A DNA stretch of 64,000 bases from Paenibacillus sp. FSL K6-1330 (lineage in GTDB: Bacteria; Bacillota; Bacilli; Paenibacillales; Paenibacillaceae): the NCBI RefSeq assembly GCF_037976825.1, contig NZ_CP150269.1, positions 6,506,501-6,570,500 on the forward strand, written 5' to 3'. Below are positions 18,630-27,876 of the stretch, in pieces. Below the pieces are notes generated by a model. It searched no databases. It was not told the DNA's origin and saw only the letters and a list, made by a program, of their open reading frames with translations. Position numbers and translations under genes: made by a program. Positions within the stretch are counted from its first letter, which is position 1; every line of letters begins with the position of its first letter.

Positions 18630-20244
18630 CGAGTCTCGCGTGCGTAAAGCCATCCGACTGCTGGTCCAGTGGGAAACGCATGGGATTACCGATATTGAGG
18701 AAGCCGCCAATGGTCTTGAGGCGATGAAGCTGATTCCGGCGTTCCGGCCGAGCCTCGTGCTGATGGACATGTTGATGCCGCTCAAAAACGGCGTAGATCT
18801 CATGGAATGGATTCACAAGAATTACCCGGATATCAAATTCATTGTCATTAGCGGGCATGACGACTTCGAATTCGTACGCAACACCATCTGGTACAGCGGC
18901 ACGGATTATATCCTCAAGCCCATCGAGGAAGCCGTCATCAACCAAGCGGTCGCCAAGGCGACTGCCGCCTGGAAAGCCGAGGAACGGGAACGCCTTGCGG
19001 CGCGGCAGCAGCATGTTCAGGTGAACGAATACCGGCCGGTTTATTCCGAGAAGCTGTTATCTAGCCTGGTTGATGACAAAAGCGCCCATTCCCAGGTGGT
19101 CAATCGCCTCAAGGATGAAGGCATCGTACCGGAGCAAACGCAGACGATACGCCTGGCCGTCATGCAGATGGACAAGTCAGATCATGCGCTTTATAGCCGC
19201 TTTGGCCATCATCAGGATTTGCTCATGTTTGCCCTGCTGAATATTTGCAATGAATTTCTGCAAAAGGACCGGATCGGGATCGCCTTCCGTCACTTCGGTT
19301 CACCTCACCAACTGGTTATTTTGTTGTGGGATCAGCTTGCCACGCTGCCCACACTGCTTCAAGAGATCAATAACGGGATGCACCGCACCTTGTCGCGCCA
19401 CATGCACTTTGGCCTTAGTCCTGACGGTCAATACCCGGCAGACATTCCGGAATTGTATGACCGAAGCTCGTCCACCCTGCATCAGAGGGATTTAACGGTC
19501 CTAAATCACTTTATCCATGATACGGAGCAGCAGCTCCGATCGGGCGTTGACCATCATAAAGGCGCGCAGTTCAGCGGGTTTGAGGATACCTGGAAACTCG
19601 CCATACTTAGCGGCCAACCTGCTCCCATAACCGAAGCTGTAGAGTCATTCATCGCGGCTATTCGAAAAAGCAGCGTTCTTACGCCGGAGCTTCTGGAGCG
19701 TTGGGACCGCGATATCGAGAGATTTGCCAATCACGTGATTCATGAAACCGCTAACCCGTCGTCTGAAGCTTTGTTGAAATTGTACAAAGAGGAAAGCGCC
19801 ACCATCGAGCGGCCAAGCCCGGACAAATATGTGTGCTCCCTGGCAGAGTGGCAGCAGTATTGGATTGAATTAATGAGCCTGCTGGCCTCGGCCGTGCAGT
19901 CCCAGAAGCAAACGGGACAGGACCTGATCCATGACATTACGACGTTTATCGAGCAAAATTATCAGAACGACGTGTCGCTGTATGATATTGCAAACCGATT
20001 TCATGTAAGTCGTGAGTACATTTCCCGCAAATTTAAGCAAAAGCATGGCATTAACATTCCGGAACATCTGAACCGGATCCGCATCTCCAAGGCCAAGGTC
20101 CTGCTGCAAAATCGAAGCCTAAAAATGGCAGCGATTTCCGAGATGGTCGGCTTCAAGAACGAGAAATATTTCAGTCTTGTTTTTAAAAAGCAAGAGGGCA
20201 TCTCGCCGAAGGAATTCCGCAAGCTGCATGAGCAGGAAGCGTAG
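18607..20244 (+). CDS. YesN-type response regulator with AraC DNA-binding domain
   Basis: The start at 18607 follows GGAAGGTG inside the end of the kinase gene and gives 545 residues. The receiver domain occupies residues 1-120, with acidic pocket D7/D8, the phosphoryl acceptor Asp54 in LVLMDMLMP and Lys104 in YILKPIEE. A variable middle part of about 300 residues follows. Two AraC-type helix-turn-helix motifs lie at the C-terminus (DVSLYDIANRFHVSREYISR and MAAISEMVGFKNEKYFS). It most likely activates the divergent galactoside operon at 16661. Confidence 0.95.
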   Translation: MKALIVDDESRVRKAIRLLVQWETHGITDIEEAANGLEAMKLIPAFRPSLVLMDMLMPLKNGVDLMEWIHKNYPDIKFIVISGHDDFEFVRNTIWYSGTDYILKPIEEAVINQAVAKATAAWKAEERERLAARQQHVQVNEYRPVYSEKLLSSLVDDKSAHSQVVNRLKDEGIVPEQTQTIRLAVMQMDKSDHALYSRFGHHQDLLMFALLNICNEFLQKDRIGIAFRHFGSPHQLVILLWDQLATLPTLLQEINNGMHRTLSRHMHFGLSPDGQYPADIPELYDRSSSTLHQRDLTVLNHFIHDTEQQLRSGVDHHKGAQFSGFEDTWKLAILSGQPAPITEAVESFIAAIRKSSVLTPELLERWDRDIERFANHVIHETANPSSEALLKLYKEESATIERPSPDKYVCSLAEWQQYWIELMSLLASAVQSQKQTGQDLIHDITTFIEQNYQNDVSLYDIANRFHVSREYISRKFKQKHGINIPEHLNRIRISKAKVLLQNRSLKMAAISEMVGFKNEKYFSLVFKKQEGISPKEFRKLHEQEA

Positions 20245-20391
20245 GCTGGACAGCGGTTTACCGCCGAAGGACTGAGAGCCTAGGCTGTTTAAGCATATCC
20301 GATCGACGCATTTTCTCAGAAGCTAGACCGCATGCAGCCTAAATTTTTCTTGCGGGATCAGGAGGGTAACCTCAGGCGTATATTAAAAAAA

Positions 20392-20437
20392 TAAAGCAGA
20401 GAAAGCCGGGGATTCCCCGTCTTCTCTGCTTTTTTTG
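20392..20437. terminator. Bidirectional terminator between response regulator and GH42 genes
   Basis: AAAGCAGAGAAAG and GTCTTCTCTGCTTT form a stem around a GGGGATTCCCC inner hairpin. T tracts are present on both strands (TTTTTTT on plus, TATTTTTTT on minus). It lies between the convergent regulator (plus) and beta-galactosidase (minus) genes. The 20245-20391 stretch holds no gene. Confidence 0.88.
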
Positions 20438-20484
20438 AGAGCGCTCCAAGCTATTTATTTTTCGTGTAAGCCCTCATGCTATCT

Positions 20485-22518
20485 CTACCCCAGCCGTTTC
20501 TCTAATATCATCACTCCGCGTGCCGGCACCTCGCAGGAATCTCGATGTTCTTCTTCTGTCAGCAGGTCAACATAGGTATCGCCTTCCAATGGCACGGGTT
20601 TGCTCTCCGGCATGTGATTAAGTACAAAGGTGAACTCCACGTCCTCCTTCACACGCTTTGTCACCTCAACGCCTTCCGGAGCTTTCAAGACGGGCTCAAT
20701 GCCATGGTCGTTGCATATGGTTTGCATCAGGTCCTTCAGAAATTTAGGCTCTGGACTCGTGGCCACATACCATGCCTTCCCTTGCCCGAAGGAATTCACG
20801 GTTAACGATGGCGTCCCCTGATAGTAATCGGAGCCATATTCGGCAACGACTTCCGCTCCTTCAGCATGGATCACGTCACACAGAATTCCGCAGTCGTAGG
20901 TGCCCTTCAGTTGTCCCTTCGGCCCTCGCATCACCATCTGATTCTGCTGGCCCGGAAGCAGTGCATCAATCTCCTCGGCCCATATTCCCATTACCTTGCG
21001 CAGCTCGCCCGGATAACCGCCAAGCGTCACCAGATCATGCTCATTAACGATGCCGCTGAAGAAGGTCGTCACGAAGGTTCCGCCTTGCGATACAAAGGCC
21101 TCCACACGCTCTGCAAATCCCTGCTTTGCCATATACATCACCGGTGCGATGACAACGTCATATTTCCGGAAGTCCTCTTCCACGCTGATCATGTCAGTCT
21201 GGATATGCAGCTGATGCAGGGCATCGTAATATTTATGGACCTCATTCACGTAATTGAGGGCAACAGTCGGGCCGCTCGACAGATCGATGCCCCACCGGTT
21301 CTCCCAGTCGTAGATGATCGCGACTTTGGCGTCGGAACGGGCATCCAGAATACGGTCCCCAAGCTGCTGCAGCTCCTTGCCCAGCTCCGCGCACTCGCGG
21401 AATACGCGGGTAAACTCATGCCCTACATGTTCAATGACCGCGCCGTGATATTTCTCGCAGGCTCCGATCGAACGACGCAGCTGGAAGAACATCACCGTAT
21501 CCGCGCCGTGGGCGACCGCTTGATAGCTCCACAACCGCATCACACCCGGACGTTTGGCCGAGTTATACGGCTGCCAGTTCTGGACGCTCGGCGTCTGCTC
21601 CATGAGCATAAAGGGCTGTCCTCCCTTAAGTCCCCGCATCAGAGCATGCGCCATGGCCGTATAGCTGTACGGTGTATCCAGGGACGGATAGTTGTCCCAG
21701 GATACAACATCCATCTCTTTGGCCCATTTGAAGTAATCCAGCTCCGGATAGAAGCCCATGAGATTCGTGGTCACCGGAATATCCGGCGTGATCCGCTTCA
21801 ATTCATCCCGCTCCAGCTTATAGCAGTCCAGCAGGCTGTCCGATTGGAAACGGCGGTAATCCAGAGATATGCCTTGAAAATTGGTCCGGTTGCCGGACCA
21901 CTCCTCGCTTAAAGCGTTAGGTACAACAATGTCCTCCCAGTCATAGAAGGTATGGCCCCAGAAGCGGGTATTCCATGCCTTGTTCACGGCATCCAGCGTG
22001 CCATAGCGCTGCTCAAGCCAAGCCCGGAATGCCGCGGCACAATTGTCGCAGTAACAGTACCCGCCATATTCGTTCGATACGTGCCAGATCAGGACTGCCG
22101 GATGATCCTTATAGCGTTCCGCCAGCTTGCCGGCCATGATTTTGGCGTATTTACGGTAAGTGGGGCTGTTCGGGCAGGAGTTATGGCGGCCGCCGAATTT
22201 GCGTTTACGGCCCTCGTAGTCGACGCGCAGCACATCCGGGTATTTACGCGCCATCCACGCCGGATGGGCCCCTGTGCTGGTTGCCAGACAGATATATATC
22301 CCGTTCCGGTACAGTCGATCGATCGTCTCATCCAGCCAGGCAAAATCGTACGTGTCCTCATCCGGCTGGCTCAAAGCCCAAGAGAATACATTAATGGTGG
22401 CTACATCGATACCCGCCAGCTTAAACATGCGGTCATCTTCCTTCCACGCTTCCGCATCCCATTGCTCGGGATTATAATCGCCGCCATACCACATTTTGGG
22501 CAATTTTTCGTTAATCAT
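20485..22518 (-). CDS. Beta-galactosidase, glycoside hydrolase family 42 (copy 2)
   Basis: The 677-residue protein has the same key residues as copy 1 at identical positions: Glu150, Glu307 and zinc ligands Cys115, Cys155, Cys157, Cys160. By hand alignment 123 of the first 160 residues are identical to copy 1, and similarity falls off in the last 120 residues. No signal peptide is present. AAAGGAG precedes the ATG. It follows the GH95 gene by 68 bases on the same strand. In this context it could remove beta-galactose from xyloglucan side chains after GH95 has taken off fucose. Confidence 0.95.
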   Translation of the reverse strand: MINEKLPKMWYGGDYNPEQWDAEAWKEDDRMFKLAGIDVATINVFSWALSQPDEDTYDFAWLDETIDRLYRNGIYICLATSTGAHPAWMARKYPDVLRVDYEGRKRKFGGRHNSCPNSPTYRKYAKIMAGKLAERYKDHPAVLIWHVSNEYGGYCYCDNCAAAFRAWLEQRYGTLDAVNKAWNTRFWGHTFYDWEDIVVPNALSEEWSGNRTNFQGISLDYRRFQSDSLLDCYKLERDELKRITPDIPVTTNLMGFYPELDYFKWAKEMDVVSWDNYPSLDTPYSYTAMAHALMRGLKGGQPFMLMEQTPSVQNWQPYNSAKRPGVMRLWSYQAVAHGADTVMFFQLRRSIGACEKYHGAVIEHVGHEFTRVFRECAELGKELQQLGDRILDARSDAKVAIIYDWENRWGIDLSSGPTVALNYVNEVHKYYDALHQLHIQTDMISVEEDFRKYDVVIAPVMYMAKQGFAERVEAFVSQGGTFVTTFFSGIVNEHDLVTLGGYPGELRKVMGIWAEEIDALLPGQQNQMVMRGPKGQLKGTYDCGILCDVIHAEGAEVVAEYGSDYYQGTPSLTVNSFGQGKAWYVATSPEPKFLKDLMQTICNDHGIEPVLKAPEGVEVTKRVKEDVEFTFVLNHMPESKPVPLEGDTYVDLLTEEEHRDSCEVPARGVMILEKRLG

Positions 22519-22586
22519 CTAGGGTTCAGCTCCTTTAGCTTCTTAAATTCCGTATCCAGTTCCCTATTCAAAAAGGCCTTGTTCGA

Positions 22587-24992
22587 TCAATCCATGTTCA
22601 CGCTGCCTTCGTCGGTGGCTGGCGTGATCCGGTAAGTCGCTCCGCTCACCGTTTCAAACGAGCCTTGCTCATCCGTCGTCACCACACTTCCGTCTTCCCT
22701 TCTAATAGCAAGCGGCACGGAACAGCTAATCCTACAGACTCGGCCATGCGTAGAGGTTACGCTCGCAGACGTAAGGATGCCTTCGCTCCATTCCATGTCC
22801 ACAATAAACCCGCCACGAGCCTTTAACCCTCTTACGGAGCCTTCTGCCCAAGACTTCGGCAGCGCCGGCAGAAGCTGAATGGCGTCCAAATGACTCTGGA
22901 GCACCATTTCTACAACTCCGGCGGTGCCTCCAAAATTCGCATCGATCTGGAACGGAGGATGGTCTCCGAGCAGATTAGGATGCATGGAACGGGAAATCAG
23001 CGTCCGGACATAAACATACGCCTTGTCCGGTTGCTGTAATCGGGCAAACAGGTTGATCAGCCATACGCAGCTCCACCCCGTGTGCCCTCCTCCATGGTCG
23101 ATGCGCGACATCAGCGTACGATAAGCGGCTTCCGCAAGCTGCGGCGTATCCTGAAGGGTTATGTCAGAGCCGGGGTACAGCCCATACAGATGGGATACGT
23201 GCCGATGTCCGGGCTCCGCTTCCGGATAAGGCTCGCTCCATTCCATGAGTTTACCCTCGGCATCGATGGCGTAAGGCAGCAGGCGTGCAACCGCTGCCTT
23301 CCATTCCTCCCGCAGCTCATCATCCTGCTCCAGCAGCTGTGATGCCTCAATACAGTTATGAAATATATCCCGAATGATGGCCATATCCATGGTGGAGCCT
23401 GCCGACACGCTGCAAGGCTGGCCGTCCGCAGTAAGAAACTGATTCTCCGGCGATGTCGACGGGCTGGTCACCAGATGCCCTTTCCCGTCTTCAGTAAGCC
23501 AATCCAGGCAAAATAATGCCGCATTCCTCATCAGCGGATAAGCCGTTTCCCGCAAATATTGGAGGTCCGGGTGAAATTGGTAACGCTCCCAAAGATGCCG
23601 GCACAGCCATGCACCGCCCATTGGCCAGAAAGCCCACATGGCTCTGCCATCGCTCGGGCTGGACATTCGCCATAGATCCACGTTATGGTGGGCGACCCAT
23701 CCGCGGGCGCCGTAATGAATCTTCGCCGTCCGGGCACCGCTTACGCTAAGCTCCCGGATCATCTGGATCAGCGGCTCATGGCACTCGCTCAGATGGGTCG
23801 TTTCTGCAGGCCAGTAGTTCATCTCGGTATTGATATTCGTTGTATAATCACTATTCCATGGTGGCTGTACATGCGGATTCCATATGCCCTGCAGATGGGC
23901 GGGCTGTGTACCTGACCGGGAGCTGGCGATGAGCAAATATCTTCCGAATTGAAACATCAGCGCCTCGAGTGCAGCATCCTCTCGTCCCTCCCGGTACGCT
24001 TTCATCCGCTCGTCGGTGGCTAAAGCTTGTGCGGAACGCACACGCTCTGGACGGCCAAGCTGAAGCTTCACGCGTCTGAACAAGGCTTGATGGTCCTCGA
24101 TATGCCGTGAGCGCAATTCTGTAAATCCATGCCGCATCGCGTCCTGGAGTCTCCCCCTGCATATACTGGACGGATCGGTTCCTTCAGAACCCGGAGATCG
24201 ATCGAAGCCTTCAAAATTCGTGGCAGCCGCAATCAGCAGCGTGACCGAGCCTGCGCCGTTAATACGTATACCGCTGTTATCCACCGTAACCTGCCCGGTG
24301 TCCGTCAAGGCCAGCAGCCTCATTTCATACCGTATGCCAATCCCGTCTTCATAGAGCACCGACCCGGGGTGATCACCTCTGTAATTCTCAGCAATATGGG
24401 TGGGGGCTTGTCCATACAACACCAATGCTCCGTCTTCTGCACTACGGGTACCATGCTGCAGCGGTGAACGAAGCCCGATCTCTAATTGGATGGTTCCGCC
24501 GTTCGTGCTTGTATAACGGATAACCGCGACCTGATCAGGCGCACTGATGAACATTTCCCTGCTGAAGCGATCATCGGGACCGCCGGTTCGAAAGTGAGTG
24601 GATGCAATCCCTGTATCCAGATCCAGTGCTCGCCTGTAGTCCGTCCAGTGATCCCCTATTCCCGACTGTCGGATGACCAGGTCTCCTAAGGGCAAGAAGG
24701 ACTCCGTGCTTCTGCCAACCATCTTGCCCTCAATCAACTGCTCGGCTTCGGCAAACTTCCCGGACGCAATCAGCTCTCTTGCCGCTGCCAAATGCCGGAG
24801 AGCCTCGTAATTATTCGTGTCCCGGGGAAATCCGGACCAAAGTGTATCTTCATTCCATTGAATGCGTTCTTCCTGAACGCCTCCGAATACCATAGCCCCA
24901 AGTCGGCCGTTTCCGAGCGGAAGCGCTTCTTCCCACCTGTCCGCGGGCTTCCGATACCACAAGGTTGTGTTCTTATTCTCAGCTGAATTCAG
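22587..24992 (-). CDS. GH95 glycosidase, probable alpha-L-fucosidase
   Basis: The protein has the full GH95 layout of about 800 residues: the N-terminal LWYRKPADRWEEALPLGNGR segment of the beta domain, an (alpha/alpha)6 barrel and a C-terminal beta domain. The paired catalytic asparagines are visible in TTNINTEMNYW, the candidate acid in SPSTSPENQF and the base in FQIDANFGG. GH95 enzymes remove alpha-1,2-L-fucose; some act on alpha-L-galactose. No signal peptide is present. The nearest good ribosome site (GGGGGG at 24999-25004) precedes a CTG codon at 24992; the alternative is a TTG at 24962 without such a site. I annotate from the CTG with reservation. Confidence 0.9.
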   Translation of the reverse strand: MNSAENKNTTLWYRKPADRWEEALPLGNGRLGAMVFGGVQEERIQWNEDTLWSGFPRDTNNYEALRHLAAARELIASGKFAEAEQLIEGKMVGRSTESFLPLGDLVIRQSGIGDHWTDYRRALDLDTGIASTHFRTGGPDDRFSREMFISAPDQVAVIRYTSTNGGTIQLEIGLRSPLQHGTRSAEDGALVLYGQAPTHIAENYRGDHPGSVLYEDGIGIRYEMRLLALTDTGQVTVDNSGIRINGAGSVTLLIAAATNFEGFDRSPGSEGTDPSSICRGRLQDAMRHGFTELRSRHIEDHQALFRRVKLQLGRPERVRSAQALATDERMKAYREGREDAALEALMFQFGRYLLIASSRSGTQPAHLQGIWNPHVQPPWNSDYTTNINTEMNYWPAETTHLSECHEPLIQMIRELSVSGARTAKIHYGARGWVAHHNVDLWRMSSPSDGRAMWAFWPMGGAWLCRHLWERYQFHPDLQYLRETAYPLMRNAALFCLDWLTEDGKGHLVTSPSTSPENQFLTADGQPCSVSAGSTMDMAIIRDIFHNCIEASQLLEQDDELREEWKAAVARLLPYAIDAEGKLMEWSEPYPEAEPGHRHVSHLYGLYPGSDITLQDTPQLAEAAYRTLMSRIDHGGGHTGWSCVWLINLFARLQQPDKAYVYVRTLISRSMHPNLLGDHPPFQIDANFGGTAGVVEMVLQSHLDAIQLLPALPKSWAEGSVRGLKARGGFIVDMEWSEGILTSASVTSTHGRVCRISCSVPLAIRREDGSVVTTDEQGSFETVSGATYRITPATDEGSVNMD

Positions 24993-25118
24993 TGTAATCC
25001 CCCCTTATTCCAATTGATAAAGGTCTTCTCGATGAACCTCTCATATCCTTCATCCGCTGCTGTATTTCTTCTGTTAAATAACGGCACAATCGCTATAACA
25101 GTGACCCTTTCATGTAGC

Positions 25119-25150
25119 GGCAAAAGGGGCCGCATATTGCCGGCCCCTTC
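25119..25150 (-). terminator. Hairpin after the second binding-protein gene
   Basis: On the minus strand AAGGGGCCG pairs with CGGCCCCTT across a 9-base loop, followed by TT and then a weak T tract. It lies 15 bases after the stop of the binding-protein gene and before the GH95 gene. It may stabilise the upstream mRNA end or attenuate transcription into the glycosidase genes. Confidence 0.6.
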
Positions 25151-25164
25151 TATTCACCTATACC

Positions 25165-26877
25165 TTAATCATTCCAGAGTTCGACGCGGTCGCGTACCAA
25201 TTGGGTGTATTCCTGCTCCATCTTCTCGGCGCCGGCATCATTCAGCTCTTTGATGAACTGTTCATACAGCGCATCAAATTTCGCCGGATCGGCAAGAATG
25301 ATTTCCGGAATCCGTTTACGGGTAATCTCTTCCACCTTTTTGTACGTGATATTGATATTGGAGTCGCTCGGTACTGGAATGTTGTAAGCAACGCCCCATG
25401 GCTTCACTCCAAATTCCTCTTGTTTCGGCCACAGATCTTTCCACATTTCCGCGCCGTATGCCTTCAGTGTTTCCTTCGCGGATGGCGTATAGTTCTCTAT
25501 GATCGTCTCCGGGAAATTCGTCGTATAGTAGTTATCCGTCGAATCCTTCACGCCGTCTCCGTAACGCGGGAACATGGCGTTGTACAAGCCGATTCCTGTT
25601 TCCTTAGTGAAGTTGGCGTTGTCATAGGTTTTGCGCTCTTGGACATCTTCCGGAATGACGCGCTTGCCGTCCACAACGTTGTAATGCTCGCCCTCTATTC
25701 CCCAATTCATCAAAACTTGCCCTTCTTCGGAAGCCAGATAATCCAGGAACTTGATGATTCGAACTGGATCCTTCGCGGACGTCGTAATGCCCACACCCCA
25801 TCCGGCGACGTAACCCGCGTCTTGGAACGTTGCATCCTTAGTCGACTCATCCAGCTGGATCGGGAATCTCGCATAGGTGCGGTTTTCCTTGCCGGAAGAT
25901 CTCAGTGCGTTTGTTGCATTGCCGAAGCCCCATTCCTGATCGATGACGCCAAGAACACGGCCAGAAGAGATTTTAGCTTCGTATTGGTCCGTTTTCTGTA
26001 CGAACGTTTCCTTATCCAGAAGACCCGCATCGTTCATATGGTTCAACCAGCGGAAATATTCTTTCTCTTCCGGGCGCTTGTAGTGCAGCTTAGCCTCGAC
26101 CGTCCCCTGGTCGATATAATACTCGCCGTCATCCGATGCGCCTGTCGCGATAAACGCCGGGTTCGTTACCGAGATCATGATTCTCCATCCGTCCGCATTC
26201 AGCGTCAGCGGAATCGTCGGCTGGCCGTCAATGGTCGGGTGTTTCTCGGCATAGTCTTTCAGCGCTTTCTCGTAATCCCTCACCGTCTTCAGTTCAGGGT
26301 ATCCGAGTTCTTTCAGCACTTCATGCTGGATCTGAAACGTGCCGCCGGCATCGAGCGCCTGATGGTCCACCGCTGCAAGCGTCGGGAGGACATAGATGGC
26401 CTCATCATCGTTACTCCATTTCAGACGGCTCATGTATTCTCCATACACCTTCTTGATGTTCGGTGCATGCTCTTCGATCAGATCCGTCAGATCAATAAAT
26501 GCTCCGGAATCCACAAACAGATTGGCGTCACCCTTCGCAAATACCAAGTCCGGATATTCCCCGCTCGCTACCATCAGCGGGAGCTTCTGATTGGAGCCGT
26601 CTACCGCGTATTCGGCCTGGATTGTAATGCCGGTTTTCTCGGTCAGCTTCTTGCCGACCGCATCCTGCATGTTGGCCCAGTTCGCATTGGAATCCGCGCT
26701 GTAATACGTCATGGTCATCGGCCCCAGCTTCTCTTCCTGCTGTGTATCGTTGCCGCCATTGCCCTCTTCACCGCCGTTTGCGCTATTGTTACTGTCGCCG
26801 TTGCCGCACGCTGCAAGAACGAATGTGGCCATCATCATGATCGCGAGCAGCAGCGACAATCTCTTCTTATGATTCAT
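25165..26877 (-). CDS. Oligosaccharide ABC transporter substrate-binding lipoprotein (LplA/YtcQ type)
   Basis: The 570-residue lipoprotein has a signal peptide ending in VLAAC, with the lipidated cysteine at residue 24. A Gly/Asn/Ser-rich tether follows. The mature domain of about 530 residues is of the long type that pairs with LplB/LplC permeases and typically binds larger oligosaccharides. It is the third gene of the minus-strand operon. The adjacent GH95 and GH42 genes suggest a fucosylated and galactosylated glycan as ligand. Confidence 0.93.
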   Translation of the reverse strand: MNHKKRLSLLLAIMMMATFVLAACGNGDSNNSANGGEEGNGGNDTQQEEKLGPMTMTYYSADSNANWANMQDAVGKKLTEKTGITIQAEYAVDGSNQKLPLMVASGEYPDLVFAKGDANLFVDSGAFIDLTDLIEEHAPNIKKVYGEYMSRLKWSNDDEAIYVLPTLAAVDHQALDAGGTFQIQHEVLKELGYPELKTVRDYEKALKDYAEKHPTIDGQPTIPLTLNADGWRIMISVTNPAFIATGASDDGEYYIDQGTVEAKLHYKRPEEKEYFRWLNHMNDAGLLDKETFVQKTDQYEAKISSGRVLGVIDQEWGFGNATNALRSSGKENRTYARFPIQLDESTKDATFQDAGYVAGWGVGITTSAKDPVRIIKFLDYLASEEGQVLMNWGIEGEHYNVVDGKRVIPEDVQERKTYDNANFTKETGIGLYNAMFPRYGDGVKDSTDNYYTTNFPETIIENYTPSAKETLKAYGAEMWKDLWPKQEEFGVKPWGVAYNIPVPSDSNINITYKKVEEITRKRIPEIILADPAKFDALYEQFIKELNDAGAEKMEQEYTQLVRDRVELWND

Positions 26878-26953
26878 TGCTATACCCCCTAAATCGATTT
26901 TTAATCATCTATCGTATAACAGGTCATAATGCCTGCTGATACCGTACATGCGC

Positions 26954-27862
26954 TTAGCTTTTTACTGCTCCAAGCGTCATCCCCTTCACAAAATACCGCT
27001 GCAGGAACGGATAGACGAGCAATATGGGAACCGTAACCACAATCGTAATCGCCATTTTGATCGATTCCGGCGACACCTGCTTCACGATTTCGGCCATATT
27101 CTGCCCGGACATCATGCCGCTGGTTTGTCCCTGTGTGCTCTGCAGCACCTTCATCAGCTCGAATTGGAGCGTCGTGAGATGGGGTGCATTGCCGTTATAG
27201 AGATACGTATCGAACCATGAGTTCCACTGACCGACTGCCAGGAACAAGGCGATGGTAGCCAGTACGGGCTTACAGAGCGGGAGAATGATTTTGTAATAGA
27301 TCGTGAAATCATTAGCTCCGTCAAGCTTGGCTGATTCCTGAAGCGAATATGGCAAGCTGTCGATGAAAGACCGGATAACGAATACGTTAAATGCGCTCAC
27401 CATCCCCGGAATGATGTAAACAAGAAACGAATTCATCATGTTCAAGTCGCGGATCAGAATGAAGACCGGAATCATCCCGCCGGAGAAGTACATGGTCATG
27501 GCCAGGAATACAGACATGAACTTTCTTCCCTGAAAATCTACCCTGCTGAGGACATAACCCAGCATCGTTCCGCTGACCAAGCCCAGGAATGTTCCTGCCA
27601 GCGTACGGAGAATCGTAATTTTGGCGCCGGTGATCAAACCGTCGTATTTAAAGATCTGAACGTAGTTCTCCAGCGTAAACTCGCGCGGCCAGAGATAGAT
27701 CCCCCCACGCACCGTATCCACGGAATCGTTCAGCGATATCGCAAGAACATTCAGGAACGGATACAGAGTGACAATCATAACCAGTGCCATAAATATAAAG
27801 TTACCCATATCAAACACGCGGTCGGAGAGCGTGGGCTTGAATGCTGTTTTGGTTCGTGCCAT
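26954..27862 (-). CDS. Oligosaccharide ABC transporter permease, LplC/YtcP type
   Basis: The 302-residue protein has six membrane segments and the EAA loop QESAKLDGANDFTIYYKI. It ends in the MTLGAVKS motif common to this branch. It lies 14 bases downstream of the LplB-type permease and 76 bases upstream of the binding-protein gene. It should form the membrane channel with LplB. Confidence 0.95.
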   Translation of the reverse strand: MARTKTAFKPTLSDRVFDMGNFIFMALVMIVTLYPFLNVLAISLNDSVDTVRGGIYLWPREFTLENYVQIFKYDGLITGAKITILRTLAGTFLGLVSGTMLGYVLSRVDFQGRKFMSVFLAMTMYFSGGMIPVFILIRDLNMMNSFLVYIIPGMVSAFNVFVIRSFIDSLPYSLQESAKLDGANDFTIYYKIILPLCKPVLATIALFLAVGQWNSWFDTYLYNGNAPHLTTLQFELMKVLQSTQGQTSGMMSGQNMAEIVKQVSPESIKMAITIVVTVPILLVYPFLQRYFVKGMTLGAVKS

Positions 27863-27876
27863 GCTGCTTCCCTCCC

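Noticed and set aside
20866..21912. Plus-strand ORF of 348 codons opposite GH42 copy 2
   Set aside because: A similar antisense ORF occurs opposite GH42 copy 1, which is expected from the shared coding sequence and not from a real gene.
11389..22518. The duplicated GH42 genes as part of a composite transposon
   Set aside because: No insertion sequences, integrase genes or flanking repeats lie around either copy.
25201..26892. Plus-strand ORF of 563 codons opposite the second binding-protein gene
   Set aside because: It lies wholly antisense to a clear lipoprotein gene, has no ribosome site or recognisable domain, and its composition (many Arg, His, Leu, Ile) is that of a reversed coding frame.
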